This document shows, one piece after another, positions 1 to 9,261 of a stretch of DNA of 64,000 nucleotides. Location of the stretch: NCBI RefSeq assembly GCF_003144195.1, contig NW_020289999.1, positions 503,544-567,543 of the forward strand, given 5' to 3'. Made by a program: the position numbers and the translations under genes. This DNA comes from Ceraceosorus guamensis. Its lineage: Eukaryota; Basidiomycota; Exobasidiomycetes; Ceraceosorales; Ceraceosoraceae. Below the pieces are notes generated by a model. The model was not told where the DNA came from and made no database searches. It saw only the letters and a list, made by a program, of their open reading frames with translations. The stretch's first letter is position 1. The number at the start of each line of letters is the position of its first letter.

Positions 1-3000
1 GCACTGATGGCCAGCGAATCATCAGGAAGAGCATCGGATAATGTGCAGCTAGATGAGGTGGAGATTCAGAAGGGCTTGCTGCAGGTGGCTCGGGGGCTGG
101 AGTTCCTGCACTCCGCGAAGATGATTCACGGCAACCTAACCCCTGATGCAATTCTGATCAACGCCAAGGTGAGAGGGCTCGGCACGTCTGTTTCACTGCT
201 CTAGGCTGCTGACTGTCAATCGCGTCGCCTCGAACAGGGCGACTGGAAGCTTGGAGGTTTCTCCTTCTTGACCCCTGTGATGCGACCAGACGGAACGCCG
301 AGCCCTTGCATTCTCGACTATGATCCATCTCTGCCTCCTCAACTGTCACGAGACTTCAATTTCGTTGCGCCTGAGTACGCTTTGGACGACAAGCTCGATT
401 CAGGCAACGACATGTACTCGCTCGGGTGCGTGGTGTACGCCATTCACAACAGGGGAGATCCTCCATTTCGAAATCGGAACGCTGTTGCGAACATCAGAAG
501 CAATGCAGATCGCTTGGGCAGCATCATTGGCAGTGCAAGCTGGGCAAAAATGGGCAAGGATGTTCTAGGTGAGATCGAGCACGCCATTCTTAGTCGAAAC
601 ATCTATGCTGACATTCAAGCTACTGTTCGCAGGCCTCTTGGCATCACTTTTGACGCGGTTTCCGGGCGGCAGGCCGAGTGCAGCAGACTTTCAAAATTCC
701 GAGTGCGTGCTAGTGTCTACCTCTTCAGCTTGCTTCAGCTTGCTCACCACAGCACAACTCTTGCGTGTGCTTGGTACAGATATTTCAAGTGAGTACTAGG
801 CATGAGTGAATGTAGCAAGCCGCCTTGCTCAGTCAAGAGACCCTGCCCCCTAAAGCAATGTTCTGGTGCGAACTCTCAAGGTGAGGCACAGCACAAATCG
901 GATTGATGCACGAAGCCAGCACTAGGCCTGACCAATCACACCTTATTTGTGTAGTTTATGGAGCGTGACAATTTTGCTGGAAGGTCACGCGAGGAGCGCG
1001 TTCAATTCTTGAAGGGCTTGCTCAAGATTTTAGAGCAATTCAGCCAGCGGCTTCAACGGCGCAAGGTGCTGCCGGCTGTAAGTCTCTTTGGATCCAAGCG
1101 TGCTCAGCCACTGTTCGCTGATTCCTCGTGGTGTACAGTTGCTGGAGTTGATGAACGACAGATCTCTGCTGCCTTTCATTTTGGTGAGGCCGAGAATGTA
1201 CGAGGCTGTCTTCCTTGCGGTTTGGTTCTGCTTCGCTGACGGTCTACTGGCGCCTCTTGGCTCAGCCCAACGTCTTCGTCATCAGCACAAACCTGAGCTC
1301 GATCGAGTTCACAAACAACGTGCTGCCCAAGTTGAAGCCGCTTTTCTCCCTGCAAGATCCTCCTCAAAATCAGTGTGAGTGAGACCGTGTGCGCATACCG
1401 ACACCTCTTTCGCTAACGCCTTGCGGCCTCAAGTGATTCTGCTTGACCAAATGGAACTCTTCGTCTCGAAGACGAGCCCACCGGTGTTCCGAGAAGGTGC
1501 GTGGGAGATCCCACATCGAGAGTCGCCGGCTGCTGACGTCACCAGGAGGTCCCCTATTTCCCCTGCTAACAGAAGTAACTCCTCTGCTGTACTCGACTCT
1601 CGAAGCGGAGCAAGTGATTGTGCAAGAGCGCGCATTGCAGGCGGTCCCGCGACTTTGCCAAGTATTGGAGTACGCACACGTGAAGGAGGTCACCTATCCA
1701 GCACTCGTCAAGCTATTCGTTGGCACTCGCACGCTGTCCTGCAAGATCCAGACTCTGATGTGCTTCCACAGCATGATAGAGATCCTCGACAAGCACACGA
1801 TCACCGAGAAGCTGGTGCCGGTCCTTGCCCGAGTCAAGACCCGAGAGCCAAGTGTCATGGTGAGTGCGAATTTGAGCACGGGAGGTCTTGATTCTGTCAG
1901 TCTAAATACCTGGGCCCGTTGTCTGCAGATCGCAATACTTGCTGTCGATGAAGCAATGTCCAAGAAGCTAGACCGCGAAACGCTCGCCGTCCACATCATC
2001 CCTCAGGTCAGTGCCTTTCTAGATCGATGTCAACCAGCTGGGGCTCACAAGGTGATTGTTCCGCACGCAGCTTTGGTCTATGTCGGTCAGCGCCAAGCTC
2101 ACGGCGGAGCAGTTCCAGCGATTCATGAAAACCGTGCGGGAGATGGGAGACAGGGTGGAGCGCGAACGTGAGTGTAGAATAACTTCATGCGCGGCGTAAA
2201 TGCCTTGCTTAGCCCGTCACGAGTACGTCACAGACCTTGAGTATTTGAGAGAGCAGCGTCATCTCCAAGATCAGACCGAAAGCTACGCCTCTGCCAATGG
2301 AGCGCATCAAAGCGGTGGTCTCGGCGGTGGTGTGACAGGCATAGGTGGCTCGACTGGCGAGATCGACTTCGCCACTCTAGTCGGAAGCGCTGCCGGTGGC
2401 AATTCGAGCTCTGCGCTCGTTGCAAAGGATGCAGGGACCAACGCTGGCGATCCTTTCGGCTGGGACGATTTGGTGAGTCTGTAGAGTCAGTCCTCCTTTC
2501 GGCGGTCGTTCTGATTCTCGACGCCATCGAATCCACACTCTCAGGCATCTGGAACGTCAACCCCAAGCGTTTCAGGGGCCGCGACCGCGCTCACACCTTC
2601 TCATACGGGCACCGCGAGCGGTCTTGCGCGGGCAGCAACAGCACGAAACGCATCTTCCGCATATCTCTCAGGAGGAGTACTTCACCCTCAGAGCACTGGC
2701 AACAGTATTGGAGGCCTGCCTTCATCTTCGCTGAGCGGCGTGACCTCGCCACCGCTCCGTCCCAACTCATCTGCTTCTCAAGCTCGGCCATCCCTCAATC
2801 CGCCACCCCCTCCCTCCAGCTCGCGTGCTCCAAATATCATCCACGCTCGACCAGCTGCACCCACTCCTCCCCCTGGCTGGAGCGGAAGCTCACTGACTCC
2901 TTCCCTTAGTGCATCCTCTCGGCCTGCTCCTCATACGAACACATCCTTCTCGGGCACTAGCTCCAGCGGCCCTAATTACAACATCTCCCTCGAGCCCGCT

Positions 3001-3303
3001 TCGAGCTTTGGTAACTCAAGCTCAGGCGCGTTGTCGCTCTCCAGCTCTGGCGGTCTACCACCGTTGCTACCGCAGACGTCTAGTCTTGGCTCATTCAGTC
3101 ACACCACCCTCGGCAACTCTCCCGGCAATTCTTCGAGCTCAAGAGCGGCACCTACCACCTCAGCGCCTGCTCCTACCGCGAGCGCCTCGGGCCTTCCAGG
3201 CCCACCGGGTTGGGGAGGCGCGGTTTTGCAGCCGACCCAAAGCGCCACCAGCAAAGCAGCTCAACAAGCAGTGGATTGGGGCGACTTCGACCCGCTCAAG
3301 TAG
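1..3303 (+). CDS. SCY1: SCY1/SCYL2-type pseudokinase, 5' end outside window
   Basis: Kinase-like HEAT protein of clathrin/endosomal and Golgi traffic (role known from the SCY1/SCYL2 family). 816 residues are visible over 14 exons: <1-168, 238-568, 633-702, 780-788, 856-880, 955-1077, 1139-1183, 1266-1374, 1434-1496, 1546-1859, 1929-2006, 2071-2167, 2213-2472, 2545-3303. The kinase C-lobe keeps the SCYL2 pattern: the HRD position reads IHGNLTPDAILIN, so the catalytic Asp is replaced, and FVAPEYALDD and DMYSLGCVVYA follow. Next come RFPGGRPSAADF, the HEAT-type helical part, and a Ser/Pro/Gly-rich tail ending VDWGDFDPLK. All splice phases close in frame. Two exons are tiny (9 and 25 nt), and the residues they add (EYFNNVLVRTLK) fit the family. 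Inactive kinase is inferred from the missing Asp. The gene is convergent with the next ORF. Confidence 0.88.
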
Positions 3304-3682
3304 ATTTAGTCATTTCTGCTCCATCACCTTTTGCTATCATCTGCTGGCCTCCTACTCTTCCGATGCGCTATTTCTTGCCAGTCACGCTGTCAAAAACGTC
3401 ACTCTACATTGCTTGCACGCACTCTTTACACCCTTCACACGCGAATTCAAGTAGACATATGCTTCTGAGGTCTCGCATGGTATGGGCAAATGCGGTTCCA
3501 TACGTCGACTGAGTTTCAGGCCAAACATCGTCCGGTCGTGAGGAAGCTCGGAGGACGAACAATGTGCGAGAAAGTAGAGCCACTATCATGGATCGTCTAC
3601 TTCATACGTTGAGCCGCGTGAGAAGGTCAGGCCTGCTATGCCGACTGCCTACTGAGGGACGCAAGGTATGGTTTCACCTTCA
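3304..3682. other. Intergenic, convergent 3' regions
   Basis: Probable 3' UTRs of the SCY1-like gene and the minus-strand ORF. It is pyrimidine-rich just after the stop codon. I see no gene or repeat here. Confidence 0.6.
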
Positions 3683-4645
3683 CTAGATGTCCGTCGTGCT
3701 GCTGTTCGCGGGCTCTGGATTTGGCGCTGGATGCGGGGTGAGAGAGACTCTGCTTTCATTGTTCTGCTCGCGCACGCGTTCGACCCGAGCCTGTGCGCGG
3801 TCGGCTTCTAGGTTCATGCGTGATGGAGATCGACAAGCAGGGCTCAAAAGACAATCCGCTCCGCAAAGTTCGGTGTAACGATTGAGGGCGACGCAAAAGT
3901 GACGGCGCGACTTTGTGGAGCGAGGTGATGTGGTCTCGGACCTAGGCAGGGGCATGCTGGCGAGGACCTCGGGCGATATAATGTAGGATGAAGCCGTTGA
4001 CGGCGATGTCAGCTGGGATGGCTCTGCTGACGGTGTAGAGCTGATTTCGTGATCCTCCAAAACATCGGCTTGTTGCGAGACCACATCAGTGGTGCCGAGT
4101 GTGGCGGTTGGCTCATTCCAGTGCGCCCGGGGAGTCGCAAAGTAGCTTTGAAGGATCGAAGCTGCGCTGGGCGACGTCGGTGACCTGGTGGGAGCCGTTT
4201 GCTCGTCGGGTCCAGAGAGATATGAATCGAGTACGAGGCCGAGTGCACTGTGTGACGCCTGATCGGCGGAAGGCACTACGCTGGCCCTTCCTTCCTGATC
4301 CCGCAATGTTGCTTCATCAGAAGCGTCTAGCAGGATGTCCATTCCCTCGGGCGAATCGCGCTGCAATTCTACAGCTTCGCGCAGGTCTGATCCTTTGACG
4401 ATGCAGTGGCACGGGTCTGTATGCTTGCAAGCCCAAGCCAGCATGAAGTCGACATCGAGCTTGTAACGGCCTTCCTGTTTTTCGTTCTGGGTGAGCACGT
4501 ATGGTGGCAGCATCGGCTGGTAGCAGTTGGGCTGGAATTTCATGAAGCGTCTCTTGGTCTCCATCTTAGCGTCACGAGTCGGTAATGGTAGCATGATGTT
4601 CGAATGTATCAGAAAGAGGTTGTCAGGCTTCTTGAAACTTGACAT
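3683..4645 (-). CDS. Hypothetical protein, 320 aa
   Basis: Single open frame from the ATG at 4645 to the stop at 3683. The frame stays open a little upstream (to about 4702) without an ATG. Residues 1-75 look globular and begin MSSFKKPDNLFLIHSN; about residues 100-270 are Ser/Thr/Pro-rich and look disordered; the tail is basic (SPRSTKSRRHFC). I do not recognise the family. The N-terminal block has a faint HMG-box rhythm, far too weak for a call. A minus-strand frame at 5150-4731 (MPLQVRWPTSSSS...) might be an upstream exon, but none of the splice combinations I tried kept the frame open, so I left it out. Neighbours on both sides are transcribed from the other strand. Confidence 0.45.
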   Translation of the reverse strand: MSSFKKPDNLFLIHSNIMLPLPTRDAKMETKRRFMKFQPNCYQPMLPPYVLTQNEKQEGRYKLDVDFMLAWACKHTDPCHCIVKGSDLREAVELQRDSPEGMDILLDASDEATLRDQEGRASVVPSADQASHSALGLVLDSYLSGPDEQTAPTRSPTSPSAASILQSYFATPRAHWNEPTATLGTTDVVSQQADVLEDHEISSTPSAEPSQLTSPSTASSYIISPEVLASMPLPRSETTSPRSTKSRRHFCVALNRYTELCGADCLLSPACRSPSRMNLEADRAQARVERVREQNNESRVSLTPHPAPNPEPANSSTTDI

Positions 4646-6383
4646 GGCCGAGAGGCGATCACAGGACAAATAATGTTTGTAAGCTGGCAAGTACTTAATC
4701 AAGCACAGGCAACCGATAGCGCCAAAACACTCACTTTATCAGCGGCGAAGCGAGGGCCGGCCTACGCTGAGGAGACGCTGAGGACGCGCTCAAAGGTCCA
4801 TGAGGGGGAGGTTCGTCCCTCGGGATCAAGATTGGCACGTCGGGCGTCTGAGCTATCGATGGAACCGAGCTCGGGGGAGCCGAATTGGAGTGTTGTCGCC
4901 CAGTGGAGCCACGAGAGGAGCTAGAAGTCGGCCAGCGAACTTGGAGCGGCATGATGTAGAGCGTGGGAGCAAGCGGATGGAAATGTAGCAAAGAAAGACC
5001 GCGCTCGTCAAGAGGCAGTAGTAACCGAGGAAATCGAGATGTGGAAGCGAAAGTGACGGAGGCAAGAGGTCTTGAACGCAAGTCTTTGATCCCTTGGCGT
5101 GAGAAATAGCTGGTTCCAGCCTGCCATTCATACACAGCCAGGCACATCAATGCGTCGACGACGGGCGCATTTCCCGATCAAGCACAAGTGGCTGCGCTGA
5201 CCAAGCTATCCGGCCGGGCGAAACATCCAATCGAAGTTTGGCCAATAACCAGCCGCAGTAAAGCTCAAAGCGGTGAGCACTCAGCAAATGGCCACCTTCT
5301 CCAAAAGGGGTGCATCACGCCAACCTTTGTCTAGCCAACAATTGCCTAGACCTGCTATGCCGTTGCTTCCCACGCACGTTTCTCGGGCAGTCGGGCGATC
5401 ATCCGTTGAGTTTCTTGAATGGTTGCCGTGCGCAAGGCCCAAGTGCCCTCGATCGAGGCGAAGGAAAGCTGTGGCTGGCGCGTTTACTCCCGATCGACGG
5501 ACAGCAGTTAGTGTCGTTGAGCGTACTTGAGCCCCGCAGCGATCTTAAGACACTGCATTCGTGGGGCTCGCGACGCCGGGTGTCGTCGCTGAATACGCCG
5601 GACGATGAGCCGTTGCCCGTGCTTGCATGATGTTGTGCTGGTATTTTGGGCAGGTGCAGCATTGCATACCGATTTCTCGAAGAAGTCGACGCTGTCAACA
5701 TTGGTCGCTTGACAGATCGATGAAGCACCGAGCGCATTTCGGGTTGAGCAGTCAGTAGCGAGTCGTGGGAAACATCGGGCGACTGCTGATTTCCCAACAG
5801 AGTTTGATCCGAACAGTCGTCAGGATAGCGGAGGCAGAGTCATGCGCATTGACCAGATGAAAGCGCGCGGTTTTGCCGTGCGAGATAGTGTGCCGGAGCT
5901 TGTGCAGCAGCGCCGTTCGTAGTGCCAGAACCAGCAAGCGTGTCGACGCACGATGCTGTAGGTCGAGAGCAATGGCCTGGCCGCAACCTACCCGAATGTG
6001 GATGCCGTGTGCAAGATACGTCGCAAAAAGGACCTTTCAGCGCTGTATGCGCGCTTTTCCACCCTAGTTTGGACCGTTGCTCGTGTGCCAAGAGCCAAGT
6101 CGGCGATGTGAATACGCGTGGTGCTCATGGATTGCTTCCGGTCTTGAGCGGAGGTCGAGATCCTGAAGACTTGCATTGTCCTTGTCCTAGGCCTGTCTCG
6201 TGTCTACTGTCTCGCTTGAAGGCGTCTTGCTGCGAGGTCAGCTTGCTCAAGCCCGAGAGGTTTGCTCGTGTGCGCTACAAAAGGCGGATGCTTGATCGAT
6301 CAATCCACTTTCCATCCCACACTCATCGTCCAGCGCTTGACCTCAACCACAACGCATACCTTTCTCAAGCATAAACTTCCAAA
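4646..6383. other. 1.7 kb interval without a convincing gene
   Basis: Lies between the 5' end of the minus-strand hypothetical gene and the BTB gene. Several overlapping frames of 60-150 codons occur on both strands (for example + 5310-5630, - 5797-5399, + 5922-6374). None shows domain-like composition, and I could not join them by plausible splice sites into a recognisable protein. It may be promoter and leader sequence, or a decayed gene. Confidence 0.5.
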
Positions 6384-7527
6384 ATGAACGCAAAGAGTCC
6401 ACTCGAACCCCGTGCGCCTTCTCCTGCCGCGACGAGCCAGCCTAAGGCCGTCGACTCTGATGCATCCGCTGCTGTGGCGTTGGCGGAGCAAGCGCCCAAG
6501 GCCGGTATAGCTCCCGCGGTTTGTCGCAACGCGTTTGAAGTCGCCACTGAGAATCAGGACAATGCCTTCGCGAGGTCAGTGCGCGCCTGGGCAGTGGCAG
6601 GACGACCAGAATGCGACGTCGCGATATTTGCAGACTTGTCACCAGGAGCCCTGCCCGTCCTTGGCCATTCTTGCGTCCTGCGCACGTCAAGTCATTTGAA
6701 GATCGTGCTGGATTGGGCTCTGGAGACTAAATCGCAGTATAGTCCTTACCCCTCGTCCCCCATCACCGCGGTTCTCTGCCCTCTACCTCCTGGCGTGATC
6801 TACGTCGTGAACCTGAACGTCGATGCAGAGCACCTAAATATCCTGGTAAAGTACTTGGTGAGTCGGCATTGCTATGAGTGGTGCTTTGTGCGAAGAGAGA
6901 CTGAAAGTTTCACCTGCATCTGATCTCAAAGTACGACTACGATCATGTCGCGGCTGTCAACCGCGCGTCGAACATGGTGATGCTCTATTCAGTTGCTGAT
7001 CAGGTGAGATTTGAGTAGATCGGCTGAGACCACGTTCGCGAATACTGATTAGAGTTGCTCGATGAATGCATTCAGATGGATCTCCTTCAGCTCTCGTCGA
7101 GTGCATTTGGATCTATTGAGACAGAGGCGCGGTGGATGTCGTCGCAGGCCTTCTTCCACACCTTTGCGCAGCGAGAGGTCCTCCGGCATCCTCACGTGTG
7201 CAGGGTGTACTGCGACATCTTGTGCGAGGTACGACGCTGTGCTGCACTCCGTTGAGGTATACTGATATTGACGCTACGCCACTACTTCTATCGCAGCGGT
7301 ACACCGAGTTGGGCCATTCCAAGTGGTTTGCGAGCTTCGCTACGTCGTTGTGCAACTCCAACGATGACGAGGCCAGGGGCGTGTGCTGTTGGCTCATGTG
7401 GCAGCTGTCTACGCAGGGCATGCCCACTAGCTTGAGGCCACCCATCTTCCGCAATGGCCGGGCGGCACCTGACCGGAGGCCCTCGCGTGATCCCTTTACC
7501 CCATGGTCTTGGGAATCTCGGTGGTAA
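6384..7527 (+). CDS. BTB/POZ domain protein
   Basis: Predicted 309-aa protein in four exons: 6384-6857, 6932-7003, 7076-7228, 7297-7527. All introns are phase 0 with GTGAGT-like or GTACGA donors. After a disordered Ala/Pro-rich N-terminus (about 1-55), residues about 75-185 show the BTB fold pattern: DVAIFADLSPGALPVLGHSC (target-strand start), then LNILVKYLYDYDHVAAVNRA, then MVMLYSVADQMDLLQL, the usual tetrapeptide-rich helix that follows the KYLY strand in BTB proteins. The C-terminal half has no recognised domain. BTB proteins of this type are protein-interaction modules, sometimes cullin-3 adaptors; which applies here cannot be told. The gene is convergent with CSL4, 299 bp away. Confidence 0.65.
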
Positions 7528-7584
7528 TTTCGTTGGAGTACCGAACGAACACACTAGAGCTTCAGAACCCCTTGAGTGGGGGCC

Positions 7585-7732
7585 CTGATAGCGCACGGCG
7601 GAACCCTTCCATTGCTTGTTCCTGACGCAGCGTTTCGTGATCGGCGTTCTATAGCGGCGCACTGATAGCGCACGGCGGAACCTTTCCATTGCTCGTTCCT
7701 CACACAGCGTCTCGTGTTCGGTGTTCTATAGC
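7585..7732. repeat. 77-bp tandem duplication, two copies
   Basis: Copy 1 runs from 7585 to 7661 and copy 2 from 7662 to about 7732, both starting CTGATAGCGCACGGCGGAAC and ending GTTCTATAGC. I count about 7 substitutions in 71 aligned bases (about 90% identity) and no indels. It lies between the convergent BTB and CSL4 genes, so it is probably in a 3' UTR. Confidence 0.9.
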
Positions 7733-7826
7733 TGACCCAACAAAATCATGATGAGATCGGACTTTCCGGCCTGTGGGCTGCAAGCTTCAGTGTACATGCG
7801 CGCCAAAGATCAGCCTCTGAAGTCCT

Positions 7827-8631
7827 TCAGACGCCTTCCGGCTTGGCGACCTTACGCTTCTCGATGACACCCGTGCGTGGATCTCTCATCTCGATCCAGC
7901 TCACTGGTTCTAGTGGGGGGACGGTGCCTCGATGAGATGTCACAAGCATGTCTACTTCGTCATCAACGTCCTCTGAATAAGGCACGGCAGGTAGAGCGTA
8001 GATGACGCCGAGATTGTTCGAGGCCGTTGAGAGGTAGTAAGACCTGGCATCGCCCAAAGAGATCTGCGGATCAATGAAGGAATGCCGTCAGTTGGGAACT
8101 ACTTCTGGCGCAGGCAGACGGAGCACGTTGACTCACGACTTGGGCTCGAACAATGTCACCTGGCCTGAAACATTCTGCTAGCTTCACCTTGTCCTTCTCG
8201 GTCGCTCTAACATCTTGCTGTCTGATGACACCGGTGAAGTCGGCTCCTCCGGGGTCCTCGCCCGCAGCTCTGTTGGCATCGCCGGCAGACAATGCGCCCC
8301 CGTTGCTAGCTCCAGCAGATACTGGCTGACCATCAACCACGAGTACACTGACGCTTGCTTGTCTGGGAGTTATCCTTGTGATGCGACCCAGAACTACGGA
8401 ACCTGGCGAAGGAATGATGAAGCCGGACGTGTGACCTTGCACACCTCCAGAAGTCTGGCTGCGAGCCCGGCCCACGACGGAGGAGAGCAGGTATGAGCTA
8501 CGACGGTACGTTCCGGCGCCACTGGAGCCGCTTGCTGGTACTGGTTGCCCTGGCAGCAGCAGCGCGCCGAAGGAGGAAGGATCCTTGGCGGAAGTAGACG
8601 CAGCCGCAGACGTAGACGCGGATGCTGCCAT
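7827..8631 (-). CDS. CSL4: Exosome complex cap subunit Csl4
   Basis: RNA-binding cap subunit of the nuclear and cytoplasmic 3'-5' RNA exosome. Two exons, 8631-8137 and 8063-7827, make 243 aa. The donor is GTGAGT, the acceptor CCGCAG, and the intron is 73 nt and phase 0. The N-terminal domain includes TSGFIIPSPGSVVLGRI. The S1 domain carries the Csl4 signature GVIRQQDVRATEKDKVKL, then CFRPGDIVRAQV, joined across the intron to ISLGDARSYYLSTASNNLGV. This combination is diagnostic. A Gly/Ala-rich insert interrupts the S1 region near residues 120-140. The gene is divergent from DDB1, with 630 bp between the start codons, so the two probably share a promoter region. Confidence 0.92.
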
Positions 8632-9261
8632 GGTGAAGGCGGCGAGTGAAGAGCTTGCGAAGGAGACGATTCGAGACGCCGACTGGTGTCCAAGCAGACT
8701 GATGTGCGATGCTCTTGTTGTACTCTAGGTAGGAGCAGGCGTGCGCAAGTTGGATAGACTCAGACCGTAAATCCGTAAGTGCCCAAGGTCGCTGGAGGGC
8801 AACGAAGAGAGATGAGGGGGACAGACTCCTGGCTTGTTTGTTACTGGTATGCTGCAATCATTTGTAATTTGCAACCGCACACCGAAGATGTTGCTGCGTT
8901 TTGCTCTGCCTGCATGCATGGCAAGTCAGAGGCACGCATAGGCAAATTCAGTTTGTTTTCCCAACACGCGCGGGTTGGAGGCAAGGAGCTCGTTCACGTG
9001 ATCTGCACGGACCCTGGCCCGTGTCAAGCATCTGTCAGCTGAAGTCGAGATGATGACGGCGCATGCAACTTGCCTGTTCTCCAGGTCGTCTGGCTCGCTA
9101 TACACATCAGTACCGCCCTGTGAGATGCCCAATATACACCATCCAGCAGCCTCGTCTGTCGTGTGACAGTTTGGTCTGTGTGCTTTCCTTGGAGCTGCTG
9201 GCTACTGTCTCAAGCTTCCAGCGCGAACATCGGCACAGACCGCTGCTGGCGGAGCGCGAAC
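8632..9261. promoter_or_regulatory. Bidirectional intergenic region, CSL4/DDB1
   Basis: 630 bp between two divergent start codons, holding both 5' leaders and promoters by inference. I recognise no particular element or RNA gene. Confidence 0.5.

Noticed and set aside
4731-5150. Minus-strand frame MPLQVRWPTSSSS... as a first exon of the 3683-4645 gene
   Set aside because: A good GTGAGT donor exists, but none of the acceptor combinations I tried kept the downstream frame open.
5310-6374. Several overlapping 60-150 codon frames on both strands
   Set aside because: They have no domain character, no consistent splice joining and composition like shifted GC-rich DNA. Reported only as an interval without a supported gene.
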